Notes under the pieces: model-generated | What the model saw: the letters and a program-made list of their open reading frames with translations, nothing else | The model's database searches: none | What the model was told of the DNA's origin: nothing | Assembly (NCBI RefSeq): GCF_016097555.1 | Contig: NC_054707.1 | Span: forward strand, 84,241,621 to 84,305,620 | From: Gigantopelta aegis | Lineage: Eukaryota > Mollusca > Gastropoda > Neomphalida > Peltospiridae | DNA: 64,000 nucleotides | Direction: 5' to 3' | In this document: piece after piece, positions 22,863-33,438 of the stretch | Layout of the letters: every line of letters begins with the position of its first letter | Numbering within the stretch: the stretch's first letter is position 1 | Program-made: the position numbers and the translations under genes

Positions 22863-23191
22863 AGACAACAAAACGCTGTGCTTATACATGTATTGTATTG
22901 GGAAGCTGTAATATTTGTGTTGAAAAGCGAGTCATATTAAGCTGGTGACAGATATGCAGCGCAAAGTGACGTCAAACTTTGTCATACCTAGTATAGGTCA
23001 AAAGAGCAATTTTGTAATGTACGTCATATGCGTGACGTCAAAAGTCACAATCTGCTATTATACGTTTATGACTTTGTTTTAATCGGTCATCCTATTCGGC
23101 CAATAGAAACAGTGGTTGCAGGATAACTCTCATTCGGCCAGGTACCTGCGCAGGTGTTGAGAAGCGCGCAAGTTGGAGTGTTAGCTGGAGA

Positions 23192-23232
<41 letters not shown>

Positions 23233-23321
23233 AGTGTGTGTGTGTGTGTGTGTGTGTATATGTATGCATGTGTATATGTGTATATTTGTGTGTGAGTGTG
23301 TATGTGTGTGTATTTTTATGT

Positions 23322-23357
<36 letters not shown>

Positions 23358-23395
23358 TTATATGTGTATGTGTGTCTGTATGTGTATGTAACAAT
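23192..23395. repeat. GT-rich microsatellite
   Basis: Long GT runs are interspersed with TATGTG. The Cys/Val frames on + and His/Thr frames on - are artefacts. Confidence 0.96.
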
Positions 23396-23834
23396 AGCAA
23401 CAACCAAAGCAGCACGACACAGTTTAAAGACTACTGGACTAAGGCGATGGAGGGAAGATATTCAATCATGGTTTAACGACACCACTAAAGGTAGTACTAA
23501 ACCAAATAACTTCCGTCTGGGTCAAAGTTCGAGGTGCACCCAACTTTTGATAGAGAAGTTAACACGTCAAGTCCTGTGATTGGTGATTGTGTTGATTGTA
23601 AAAAAATTTATGCAATTTTATTTCATCTAGTATCACTCTGTGAAGTAGCCTTGTGCATGAAACATGTATGGGGTACCTGTAAAAAAGTACTCAAATTTTG
23701 TGCGGAACTTGGGTAGTCATAGACGCTACCCATTATCTCAGAAATGAGCAGCTTTACCCCCAATCTTTTCTGATTCACTTTAAGTGTGACCGTGGCGTTT
23801 ATGTTGATTGATACGCTGCAGGTAGGAGTTTTAT

Positions 23835-24012
23835 ATCATCGGTTATTGGATGTGAAATATTTTGTAATTTTGACACATGTATAGTCTTCAGAGAAAACCC
23901 GCTACATTTTCCCCCATTAAAAACAAGGAGTCTTTTATATGCACGTTCTCACAGACAGGACTGCACATACCACGACGTTTGATATACCAGTCGTGGTTAG
24001 GACGGGAAGATC
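23835..24012 (-). mobile_element. Type-B SINE, minus, head truncated
   Basis: The + strand shows ATCATCGGTTATTGGATGTG, AACCCGCTACATTTT, GGAGTCTTTTATATGCACG and TGATATACCAGTCGTGG, the complement of the type-B tail and core. Confidence 0.9.
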
Positions 24013-24448
24013 TACATGGAGGCAATATTTACGATCGAGGTAGTTCAGTGGGTATTGCCGTAGTTTTGGTATTCCGATGTTTATTTCTACTAATGAAACA
24101 GACAATAGAAATCAAATATCGGAGGTGAAATAAACAGCTAGAAACGAGCAGTCCGAGGTCGGATTAAAGTCATTGTTGTGTGAACAGATTTCAATCAGAT
24201 TAAACAACCAGTAGCGATAGAGACACGACACATTGTTCTTCAGGAACAACACCCAATATTGTTCTCAAACACAGTTCTTAACCTGATTATTGGGAGTAGC
24301 GACACCTGACCCCCCTCCCCACACTGATAACTAACAGTTTAAATACCGTGTAACCGATTCCTCCCCTGTGGTCAAGACATACTGAGAATATGCAGCGAGG
24401 CGTGACAAAGTGAATAAAGCCAGATCAAAGCGTAACAATCGCTAATAA
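24013..24448. other. Unique sequence, no gene recognised
   Basis: No exon, repeat or element was identified. Confidence 0.45.
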
Positions 24449-24579
24449 CAGTACTTTGACGGGTAGCGGCACTTGATTGCATGGATTGGCAACAGTACTT
24501 TGACAGGTAGCGGCACTTGATTGCATGGATTGGCAACAGTACTTTGACAGGTAGCGGCACTTGATTGCAAGGATTGGCT
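24449..24579. repeat. 44-bp tandem repeat, 3 copies
   Basis: Copies start at 24449, 24493 and 24537 with CAGTACTTTGAC and share GGTAGCGGCACTTGATTGCA. Confidence 0.96.
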
Positions 24580-24648
24580 TTGATGTGTATGCAGGTCGAC
24601 CACGTTCATTGCGGAGTGCTTGGGTGGAGTAGGTGGCTGGGTGGTGTG

Positions 24649-24721
24649 CATCTTCATAAATCAAGGCTAATATTCGTTCCTCGTATTCAGGAACGAATAT
24701 TAGCCTTGATTTATGAAGATG
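24649..24721. repeat. Perfect hairpin: 33-bp arms, 7-nt loop, flanked by 10-bp direct repeat
   Basis: 24649-24681 is the exact reverse complement of 24689-24721, with loop CGTATTC. The decamer GGGTGGTGTG lies at both 24639-24648 and 24721-24730, as expected if a 72-bp palindrome had inserted with a 10-bp target duplication. It could also be a transcribed hairpin or a template-switch product. Confidence 0.85.
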
Positions 24722-24762
24722 GGTGGTGTGTGGGGTGGATGGGGGTGTGTGTCGGAAGCAAT

Positions 24763-24845
24763 CTTACTTTTTTTTTAAATTTTATAAAATCAAACATAAA
24801 TACATACATAGTGTGGCCCCCCTCCCAATCTAATATGGCCACGCT
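24763..24845 (+). repeat. Dispersed repeat, copy 1 (AAATACATACATAGTGTGGCC family)
   Basis: TTATAAAATCAAACATAAAT followed by ACATACATAGTGTGGCCCCC closely matches 25159-25215. Confidence 0.6.
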
Positions 24846-25111
24846 TTTCGTAATTTGTGTTTGGTATATAATTAAACACGTTAAGATCTTTGTTCCCGGA
24901 TCTGTATATAAAGGCCACCTGTCTATAATAACCACTTTTGCCTGGTCCCTTTGAATAGCGGCCATAGACAGGTTGGACAATAATCCAATAATTTTCTGCA
25001 ATGGCAACAGTGGCAAATGCAAATCATTTGGAGGGGTTGCGGTGAGCTGTGGTAGGAGAAATTGGATATTGCCCCATCCAGTTACTTAATAACGTCTACT
25101 TATATATAAAA

Positions 25112-25250
25112 TCCAGTGGCGGAGCCCGGTGCCCCCCATATCAAACCTTTCTTTTTTACTGTATTAAATTGTATAAAATCATACATACATACATAATGTG
25201 CCCCCCCCCCCCCCCCCCCCCCCCCGCCCCCGCCTCCCCTATAAAATCAC
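25112..25250 (+). repeat. Dispersed repeat, copy 2, with poly-C expansion
   Basis: It starts CAGTGGCGGAGCCCGGTGCC, continues TATAAAATCATACATACATA and ends in a C run of about 25 bases. The start resembles termini of MITE families. Confidence 0.6.
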
Positions 25251-26021
25251 ATATTTTTGTTGATTTGTTTTGTGCAAAAGCTTTTAAATTCTGGCGAAAA
25301 TTGTTCAGCAACTAATGAGTCATTAATTTCATTGGAGTGAATTCGCTTGAACGCGAAGAACAAATAGCAGATTAAACATAGAAATGAACGCTGATAGGCC
25401 AACCAAAAACCGGACCAATTTGTTGTTTAAACACTGCATAGATCAATGCATCTGTTGAAACACGCCTAATACACGGACCTGAAATTCAAACAATGCGCCA
25501 CGTCACCATGACAACTAGAACTGGTAGTATTTAACAAGGCGTTTTGTAAAGTTTGAACGCGGCCAGCTGGAAATATCAATCTGCTGGGACCTATCTGGAT
25601 CTGAGAACGAGAGATCGATACTGGTCGATAATCAGTATTGTCGAACGTAAACGGGTGGTCGCCGTGATGTAGGGATATTTGTCTACCTGTTCGTCTAAGA
25701 CTACAGCAAACACCAGAGAGAAGTGTCGCAGATTTAGAAGCCAAACATAACGGCTTCTTTTGTCTGGTAAATCAAATATAATAAGGACAATAGAACCAGC
25801 ATTAATGTCTTGTAATTTTGTAACATTGGAGAGCAATCTATGTAGGCCGACATATCCCTACGCGATCTCGTGCTGTTGGGTCAGGGGTGGATGGAATGTT
25901 TTCAGCTGTATCTCAATACCAGATCCCACTGTCATTCATTTCGAGTTATTTCCGTACTCAAATCCAAATAAGATTCAAATACACTGTCCTGAGCACGTAC
26001 CTCGACTATCCTGGCTGTCTT
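25251..26021. other. Unique sequence, no supported exon
   Basis: Overlapping minus frames at 25466-25744 and 25591-25836 and plus frames at 25760-26023 show no domain or paired splice sites. Confidence 0.4.
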
Positions 26022-26735
26022 AGAGACGGGTGTGGGTGGTGTGGGGTGTGGATATGGAGTGTGGATAGGGGGTGTGGGTGGTGTGGATATGGGGTGTGGG
26101 GTGTGGGTGGTGTGGGGTGTGGGTGGTGTGGGGTGTGGATATGAGGTGTAGGGTGTGGGGTGTGGGTGGTGTGGGGTGTGGGTGGTGTGGGTGGTGTGGA
26201 TATGGGGTGTAGGGTGTGGATATGAGGTGTAGGGTGTGGGTGGTGTGGATATGGGGTGTAGGGTGTGGGGTGTGGATATGGAGTGGATAGGGGGTGTGGG
26301 TGGTGTGGATATGAGGTGTAGGGTGTGGGGTGTGGGTGGTGTGGGGTGTGGATATGAGGTGTAGGGTGTGGGTGTGGGTGGTGTGGGGTGTGGGTGGTGT
26401 GGATATGGGGTGTAGGGTGTGGGTGGTGTGGGGTGTGGGTGGTGTGGGGTGTGGATATGAGGTGTAGGGTGTGGGGTGTGGGTGGTGTGGATATGGGGTG
26501 TAGGGTGTGGGGTATGGGTGGTGTGGGGTGTGGGGTATGGGTGGTGTGGGGTGTGGATATGAGGTGTAGGGTGTGGGGTGTGGGTGGTGTGGGTGGTGTG
26601 GATATGAGGTGTGGGGTGTGGGGTGTGTGGGTGGTGTGGATATGGGGTGTAGGGTGTGGGTGGTGTGGGGTGTGGATATGAGATGTGGGGTGTGGGTGGT
26701 GTGGATATGGGGTGTAGGGTGTGGGGTGTGGGTTG
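26022..26735 (+). repeat. G/T-rich minisatellite, ~0.7 kb
   Basis: Irregular units built from GGTGTGGGTGGTGTGGATAT and GGGGTGTAGGGTGTGGGGTG. Strong G/C strand asymmetry with closely spaced GGG/GG runs gives G-quadruplex potential on the + strand. Confidence 0.95.
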
Positions 26736-26829
26736 GTGATTGTTTAACGATTGGTTGTTAGTGATCAGTGAGAGAGAAGTCGGTGTAGTGATCTTATACC
26801 TCCAAATCGAGCTTGTTGTTGATTGAAGC

Positions 26830-27085
26830 TGATACGGGGTCCGATCCTAGTACCTTCCAGCCCTAAGGTCACTGGTTGAAGCACGACACCACCGATACCA
26901 ATTACAGGTGACACTATATATAAACACAGTCAAAGAGTACAATACAAAGCTTGTAAAGTGTGGCAGTACAACTAACTGCTGCCGCATACGTGGGTGGGGT
27001 GGAAGAGGGGACCACCCGCGCTTGGTTAAAATGCAACAGAGCACAAGTAGCCCGACCAGGCTCGGTAACGGGTGGGTGGACATAC
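26830..27085 (+). repeat. GC-rich dispersed repeat, partial copy
   Basis: 26985-27080 (GGAAGAGGGGACCACCCGCG, GCCCGACCAGGCTCGGTAAC) matches the second half of the repeat at 4513-4725. The left part, 26830-26985, is not shared with it. Confidence 0.55.
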
Positions 27086-27244
27086 CGCACACCGCACACA
27101 TAGCTTTATAACATACATGTATGTGTGTAACGACTCAGTGGTGAGGTGTAAACCCGTAATATTGACTTCTCACCCGATACCCTCTAACAAGTATTAACAT
27201 AACCCACTGGTGACATCGAGATAGTCGGAGAACCAGACAGAGAG

Positions 27245-27726
27245 CAGGCCCGTACGGGGGGGGGGGGGGGGGGGGGGGTTACCCCCATAGTCTGCCGAGG
27301 TCCGTCTGTGGATGTGTAAAAAAAAGAAAAAAGAAGTTATTTGACATATTTTGAGGCAAAGAAACATTTCAAATTTACTTTCCAGAAATAAATGTTTTAT
27401 TTAACGACGCACTCAACACATTTTATTTACGGTTATATGGCGTCAGACACTACATGGGCTACTTTTTCCGATTAGCAGCAAGGGATCTTTTATTTGCGCT
27501 TCCCACAGGCAGGATAGCACAAACCATGGCCTTTGTTGAACCAGTTATGGATCACTGGTCGGTGTAAGTGGCTTACACCTACTTACTTCCCAGAATGCAG
27601 GAAAATGCATCTCCTAAATTCTAGATTAAAAAAAACATTTGGGTGGGGGTGGTGGGTGGGGGTGCCACCGGACCCCCCTAGCAACTCGATTACGCACCCC
27701 CATATAAATTTCTGCATACGGGCCTG
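27245..27726. mobile_element. MITE-like element, CAGGCCCGTA inverted ends, 5-bp target duplication
   Basis: It starts CAGGCCCGTAC, ends CATACGGGCCTG, and is flanked by GAGAG on both sides (27240-27244 and 27727-27731). The left subterminal part is poly-G and the right carries C-rich blocks, a layout like that of 19530-20379. A minus-strand SINE sits inside. No ORF for a transposase. Confidence 0.75.
27383..27590 (-). mobile_element. Type-A SINE, minus, nested in a MITE
   Basis: TTTAACGACGCACTCAACAC, TTATATGGCGTCAGACA, AGCAAGGGATCTTTTATTTG and CAAACCATGGCCTTTGTTGA give the complement of tail and core. The core variant matches the copy at 2751. Confidence 0.92.
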
Positions 27727-28158
27727 GAGAGCCAGGCAGACAGTGAGACAGAGGTGTGTCCGTAGCTTAAAACGTGCTGAGGTGTCATTAAAAATACTTT
27801 ATTTTCTTTCTTTTAAACGAGTTGTGGTATACAGAACAATGATGACGATTGTTATAGAGGGATTCTAGAAATATCAGTAAATGGTTTATATAAGAAATGT
27901 TTGTCATTTTGTGTGTGCATTTATCCACGTAATTACAAACAATAATTCTATTTAGTTAAAACAAAAATACACACAAACAGTGACGTCATAGCTTACGATG
28001 ATTTTACGATTTTGCAGGCGAAGATTGCTTGGAAAAAACGGGCCCAGGTTCTAACGTCCTTTCCATGACCTGTTTTACGCAATGACGTCCCATTTAACGT
28101 AATGACGTCATCTTTTGAGGTCTATCATTTTTAATTCAATGTTTTGAACACTTTCTAG

Positions 28159-28314
28159 GATCAGTTGTCTGGCACGAAGAAGGACGGGAGATCTATAGGG
28201 AGACTGGAAACCATGGAAACGAAAACCAACTGGGAATCGTTCATCAACGCGTGTGACGAGGTTTGTGACTTTCATGTTGGATTTAGTTACAAGGGCAGGT
28301 CCACAAATAGTCAG
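28159..28314 (+). CDS. Predicted internal exon of the unrecognised three-exon gene
   Basis: This exon encodes 52 residues starting DQLSGTKKDGRS and including the stretch NWESFINACDEVCDFHVGF. The acceptor is TTTCTAG at 28158 and the donor is CAG followed by GTGTCA at 28315. Both junctions are phase 0, matching the exons at 6509 and 32944. An alternative donor after 28298 would shift the frame of the last exon and is less likely. The composition is that of a soluble globular or linker segment, with two Cys and aromatic residues clustered near the end. No domain is recognised. Forty bases downstream the intron turns into a 26-bp minisatellite. Confidence 0.6.
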
Positions 28315-28351
28315 GTGTCAGTGGGTGGGCAATCTCCGCCCCCAGTTTTGT

Positions 28352-29757
28352 TGGTTCTTACCTTGTCACAGTATTGTTGGTTCTTACCTTGTCACAGTAT
28401 TGTTTGTTCTTACCTTGTCACAGTATTGTTGGTTCTGACCATGTCACAGTATTATTGGTTCTGACCATGTCACAGTTTTGTTGGTTCTGACCATGTCACA
28501 GTATTATTGGTTATGACCATGTCACAGTATTGTTAGTTCTGACCATGTCACAGTTTTGTTGGTTCTGACCATGTCACAGTATTGTTAATTCTGACCATGT
28601 CACAGTATTGTTGGTTCTGGCCATGTCACAGTTTTGTTGGTTCTGACCATGTCACAGTATTTTTGGTTCTGACCATGTCACAGTATTGTTGGTTCTGTTG
28701 TCACAGTATTGTTGGTTCTGGCCATGTTACAGTATTATTGGTTCTGACCATGTCACAGTATTGTTGGTTCTGTTGTCACAGTATTGTTGGTTCTGACCAT
28801 GTCACAGTATTATTGGTTCTGACCATGTCACAGTTTTTTTGGATATGACCATGTCACAGTATTATTGGTTCTGACCATGTCACAGTATTATTGGTTCTGA
28901 CCATGTCACAGTATTGTTGGTTCTGTTGTCACAGTATTGTTGGTTCTGTTGTCACAGTATTATTGGTTCTGACCATGTCACAGTATTGTTGGTTCTGTTG
29001 TCACAGTATTGTTGGTTCTGACCATGTCACAGTATTATTGGTTCTGACCATGTCACAGTTTTGTTGGATATGACCATGTCACAGTATTGTTGGTTCTGAC
29101 CATGTCACAGTATTATTGGTTCTGACCATGTCACAGTTTTGTTGGATATGACCATGTCACAGTATTATTGGTTCTGACCATGTCACAGTATTGTTCTAAC
29201 CATGTCACAGTTTTGTTGGTTCTGACCATGTCACAGTATTATTGGTTCTGACCATGTCACAGTTTTGTTGGTTCTGACCATGTCACAGTATTGTTAATTC
29301 TGACCATGTCACAGTATTGTTAGTTCTGACCATGTCACAGTTTTGTTGGTTATGACCATACCACAGTGTTATTGGTTCTGACCATGTCACAGTATTGTTA
29401 GTTCTGACCATGTCACAGTTTTTGTTGGTTCTGACCATGTCACAGTATTATTGGTTCTGACCATGTCACAGTTTTGTTGGTTCTGACCATGTCACAGTTT
29501 TGTTGGTTCTGACCATGTCACAGTATTGTTAATTATGACCATGTCACAGTCTTGTTAGCTCTGACCATATCACAGTTTTGTTGGTTCTGACCATGTCACA
29601 GTATTGTTGGTTCTGACCATGTCACAGTATTGTTGGTTCTGTTGTCACAGTATTGTTGGTTCTGGCCTTGTCAAAGTATTGTTGGTTCTGGCCATGTAAC
29701 AGTTTTATTTGTTCTGGCCATGTCACAGTTTTGTTGGTTCTGACTGTGTCACAGTTT
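28352..29757. repeat. 26-bp minisatellite, ~1.4 kb, in intron 2
   Basis: About 50 units of TTGGTTCTGACCATGTCACA plus GTATTG. Shorter units (TTGGTTCTGTTGTCACAGTA) recur in clusters. Confidence 0.97.
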
Positions 29758-30166
29758 TGGCTGCTGCTTAAATGAGGTGGACTTTGAATCAGGTTTAACT
29801 GTATTGAGTTGTGTGTTTCTGTTTTCAAATAAAAGATAAGCTGTATCACATCACCTTGCCACTACCATCACAAAACCCTAACAAACTGAACGATTTATTT
29901 AGTCTTATGCCTCTAATTGTAAAAACCATAGCTAGTCCTAATGATTAACTATTTAATTAGAGGCCTGGTGTTTTAATAATGTCTATCCCAGTAGTAATTA
30001 CTGGAAAGTGGAAACTAACAATTATTGATTTCATGAAATTAGAAATCGTAGGGTTTTTTTCTCATTGCCAGTGTGTGCCATAGAATCTATTATTCATCCA
30101 AAACACATGCGTTCACAAAATGAATTGATTAGTTCAATGATAACGTGCACGAAGTCTTCAGTAGCA
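29758..30166. other. Unique intronic spacer between two minisatellites
   Basis: No exon-like sequence or repeat was recognised. Confidence 0.5.
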
Positions 30167-32192
30167 ACGTGGTGTGGTTATGTAAAGATACAACTATATT
30201 TATCGTAGTATGGTTATGTAAAGATGACAACTATATTTAGCGTAGTATGGCTATGTAAAGATGACAACAGCTACATTTAACGTAGTATTGTTATGTAACG
30301 ATGACAACAGCTATATTTAACGTAGTATGGTTATGTAAAGATGACAACAGCTGTATTTAACGTAGTATTGTTATGTAAAGATGACAACAGCTATATTTAA
30401 CTTAGTATGGTTATGTAAAGATGACAACAGCTATATTTAACGTAGTATGGTTATGTAAAGATACAGCTATATTTAACGTAGTATGGTTATGTGGATATGA
30501 CAACAACTATATTTAACGTGGTATGGTTATGTAAAGACGATAACAGCTATATGTAACGTAGTATGGTTATGTAAAGATGACAACAGCTATATGTAACGTA
30601 GTATGGTTATGTAAAGGTGACAACAACTACATTCAACGTAGTATGGTTATGTAAAGGTAACAACTACATTCAACGTAGTATGGTTATATAAAGGTGACAG
30701 CAACTACATTCAACGTAGTATGGTTATGTAAATGTAACAACAACTACATTCAACGTAGTATGGTTATGTAAAGGTGACAACAACTATATGTAACGTGGTA
30801 TGGTTATGTAAAGGTGACAACAACTATATTCAACGTAGTATGGTTATGTAAAGGTGACAACAACTATATGTAACGTAGTATGGTTATGTAAATGTAACAA
30901 CAACTACATTCAACGTAGTATGGTTATGTAAAGGTGACAACAACTATATGTAACGTGGTATGGTTATGTAAAGGTGACAACTATATTCAACGTAGTATGG
31001 TTATGTAAAGGTGACAACAACTATATGTAACGTAGTATGGTTATGTAAATGTAACAACAACTACATTCAACGTAGTATGGTTATGTAAAGGTGACAACAA
31101 CTATATGTAACGTAGTATGGTTATATAAAGGTGACATCAACTATATTCAACGTAGTATGGTTATGTAAAGGTGACAACAACTATATGTAACGTAGTATGG
31201 TTATGTAAAGGTGACAACAACTACATTCAACGTAGTATGGTTATGTAAAGGTGACAACAACTATATGTAACGTAGTATGGTTATGTAAAGGTGACAACAA
31301 CTACATTCAACGTAGTATGGTTATGTAAAGGTGACAACAACTACATTCAACGTAGTATGGTTATGTAAAGGTGACAACAACTACATTCAACGTAGTATGG
31401 TTATGTAAAGATAACAACTATATGGAACGTAGTATAGTTATGTAAAGGTAACAACAACTACATTCAACGTAGTATGGTTATGTAAAGGTGACAACAACTA
31501 TATGTAACGTAGTATGGTTATATAAAGGTGACAACAACTACATTCAACGTAGTATGGTTATGTAAAGGTGACAACAACTATATGTAACGTAGTATGGTTA
31601 TGTAAAGGTGACAACAACTACATTCATCGTAGTATGGTTATGTAAAGGTGACAACAACTACATTCAACGTAGTATGGTTATGTAAAGGTGACAACAACTA
31701 CATTCAACGTAGTATGGTTATGTAAAGGTGACAACAACTACATTCAACGTGGTATGGTTATGTAAAGATGACAACAACTACATTCAACGTAGTATGGTTA
31801 TGTAAAGGTGACAACAACTATATGTAACGTGGTATGGTTATGTAAAGATGACAACAACTACATTCAACGTAGTATGGTTATGTAAAGATGACAACAACTA
31901 TATGTAACGTAGTATGGTTATGTAAAGGTGACAACAACTATATGTAGCGTAGTATGGTTATGTAAATGTGACAACTACATTCAACGTAGTATGGTTATGT
32001 AAAGGTGACAACAACTACATTCAACGTAGTATGGTTATGTAAAGATGACAACAACTACATTCAACGTAGTATGGTTATGTAAAGGTGACAACAGCTATAT
32101 TTAACGTAGTATGGTTATGTAAAGATGAAAACAGCTATATTTAACGTAGTATGGTTATGTAAAGATGACAACAACTACATTCATCGTGCTAT
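30167..32192. repeat. 40-bp minisatellite, ~2.0 kb, in intron 2
   Basis: About 50 units of GTAGTATGGTTATGTAAAGG plus TGACAACAACTACATTCAAC. Alternating forms (ACTACATTCAACG and ACTATATGTAACG) suggest an 80-bp dimeric higher-order unit. The 5' edge is more divergent (GATGACAACAGCTATATTTA). Confidence 0.97.
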
Positions 32193-32194
32193 GA

Positions 32195-32275
32195 TTGTAC
32201 ACGGACCAACCTTGTTCGCTTGGTGCTGATAGACACTGGGTTCGCATCGCACTATCAGCTCCCACCTAACGCCAG
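32195..32275 (+). mobile_element. Type-C SINE head fragment
   Basis: CACTGGGTTCGCATCGCACT contains a B box, followed by ATCAGCTCCCACC. This resembles the head at 61696. It is truncated downstream. Confidence 0.5.
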
Positions 32276-32309
32276 TTTTGTCTGTCATCTTGTGTTAGCA
32301 TTTTTATAA

Positions 32310-32312
<3 letters not shown>

Positions 32313-32369
<57 letters not shown>

Positions 32370-32700
32370 CGGGCGTATGAAGGTGCTAAAACGTGTTTGT
32401 GTTTGTGTGTGTGTGTGGGGGGGGGGGGGGGGCGTAATCACACACACACACGCACACACTGACATATAAATAAAAAATACATGTATAAATATATAGAAAC
32501 CAATGCTGCTGCTAAAACGGGGTGAGTACGTGGCCCCTGCCCCCCCCCCCCCCCCCCCCGCTTCCTACGCAAGTGTTAATGTAACATATCATATAGCCGT
32601 GTCAGCGTTAGCAACCCTGGATCACTGCTTAACATACATTACGTCCATGTTCTAAGCAACAACAACACCACCACCACCACCACCAACAACAACAACAAAG
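32313..32700. repeat. Cluster of simple repeats: (TA)n, (GT)nGn, Cn, (CAA/CAC)n
   Basis: Separate short tracts at about 32313-32367 (TA), 32400-32432 (GT then G), 32540-32560 (C) and 32658-32698 (CAA/CAC), about 250 bp before the last coding exon. Confidence 0.93.
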
Positions 32701-32943
32701 CAAACAAAACAAACAACAACAACCCTTTAAAAATAACAAAACCAACAGAAGCTCATTCACTCTCGCACACACAGATGCATTTGCATCCATAGGGTGAGGA
32801 TATACAATCAGAACCCACTGACTCACACGAACGCTCAGATTGAAACCAAATATTGACCCATGACCATTAAAAGAACAAACCGGCAGATGGACATGGCCAG
32901 TGATCTATAATACCAATATATATATTTGTATTTCCTCTCCCAG

Positions 32944-33204
32944 TTCAGCACCGATTCGAAGAAAGTGATAAAGTACATCAAACGGAAGATCAAGGGTCGG
33001 AAAGGCGAGAAGCAGACGGAGGTGAAGACGATCCACATCGTGCCTGACGACGACGAGGCCAAGTGGGCGAGGAGGTCGGCAAACAGCGCGGCCAGCCGCA
33101 CCAGCACCGACACCGCGTACTCGTCGTGCAGCACCGAGAGTCGCGACAACGACGGCATAGAGGTCGTGCACGACATGGCAGTCGATACTCCAGACACCTG
33201 CTGA
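32944..33204 (+). CDS. Predicted terminal exon of the unrecognised three-exon gene
   Basis: The acceptor TTTCCTCTCCCAG precedes 32944. The exon encodes 86 residues followed by TGA at 33202-33204. It opens with a strongly basic stretch (KKVIKYIKRKIKGRKGEK), which could bind nucleic acid or membrane or act as a nuclear localisation signal. An acidic DDDEAK patch, a Ser/Thr-rich segment (SAASRTSTDTAYSSCSTES) and the C terminus VDTPDTC follow. The exon is GC-rich and of normal complexity, in contrast to its surroundings, which supports real coding. Joined to the other two exons the protein has about 176 residues. No canonical AATAAA was seen just downstream. The family is not recognised. Confidence 0.65.
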   Translation, partial: FSTDSKKVIKYIKRKIKGRKGEKQTEVKTIHIVPDDDEAKWARRSANSAASRTSTDTAYSSCSTESRDNDGIEVVHDMAVDTPDTC

Positions 33205-33438
33205 CACGGGACGCGCCGATAGTCTTACATCGATGGTGCTACTCTTCACGGTACGCTACAGTTCAGTAGGCTCCTTTTGTCCGGATCCGTGGCCTTTAAA
33301 CACAAAACAAAAATTGATTTGACAACCACAACTACTTTAGACATCTAACTCGGCTAGAGCGCGATATACAAAATGGCTGCCGATGTGTATATGGAATGTA
33401 ATGTATACATCTTGCATTTAGATCTTTATCATCGCTAA

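Noticed and set aside
25466..25836. Minus-strand ORFs of 81 and 92 residues
   Set aside because: They overlap in different frames with no domain and no splice context.
28352..32192. CRISPR-like array
   Set aside because: These are head-to-tail minisatellites without unique spacers, in a eukaryotic genome.
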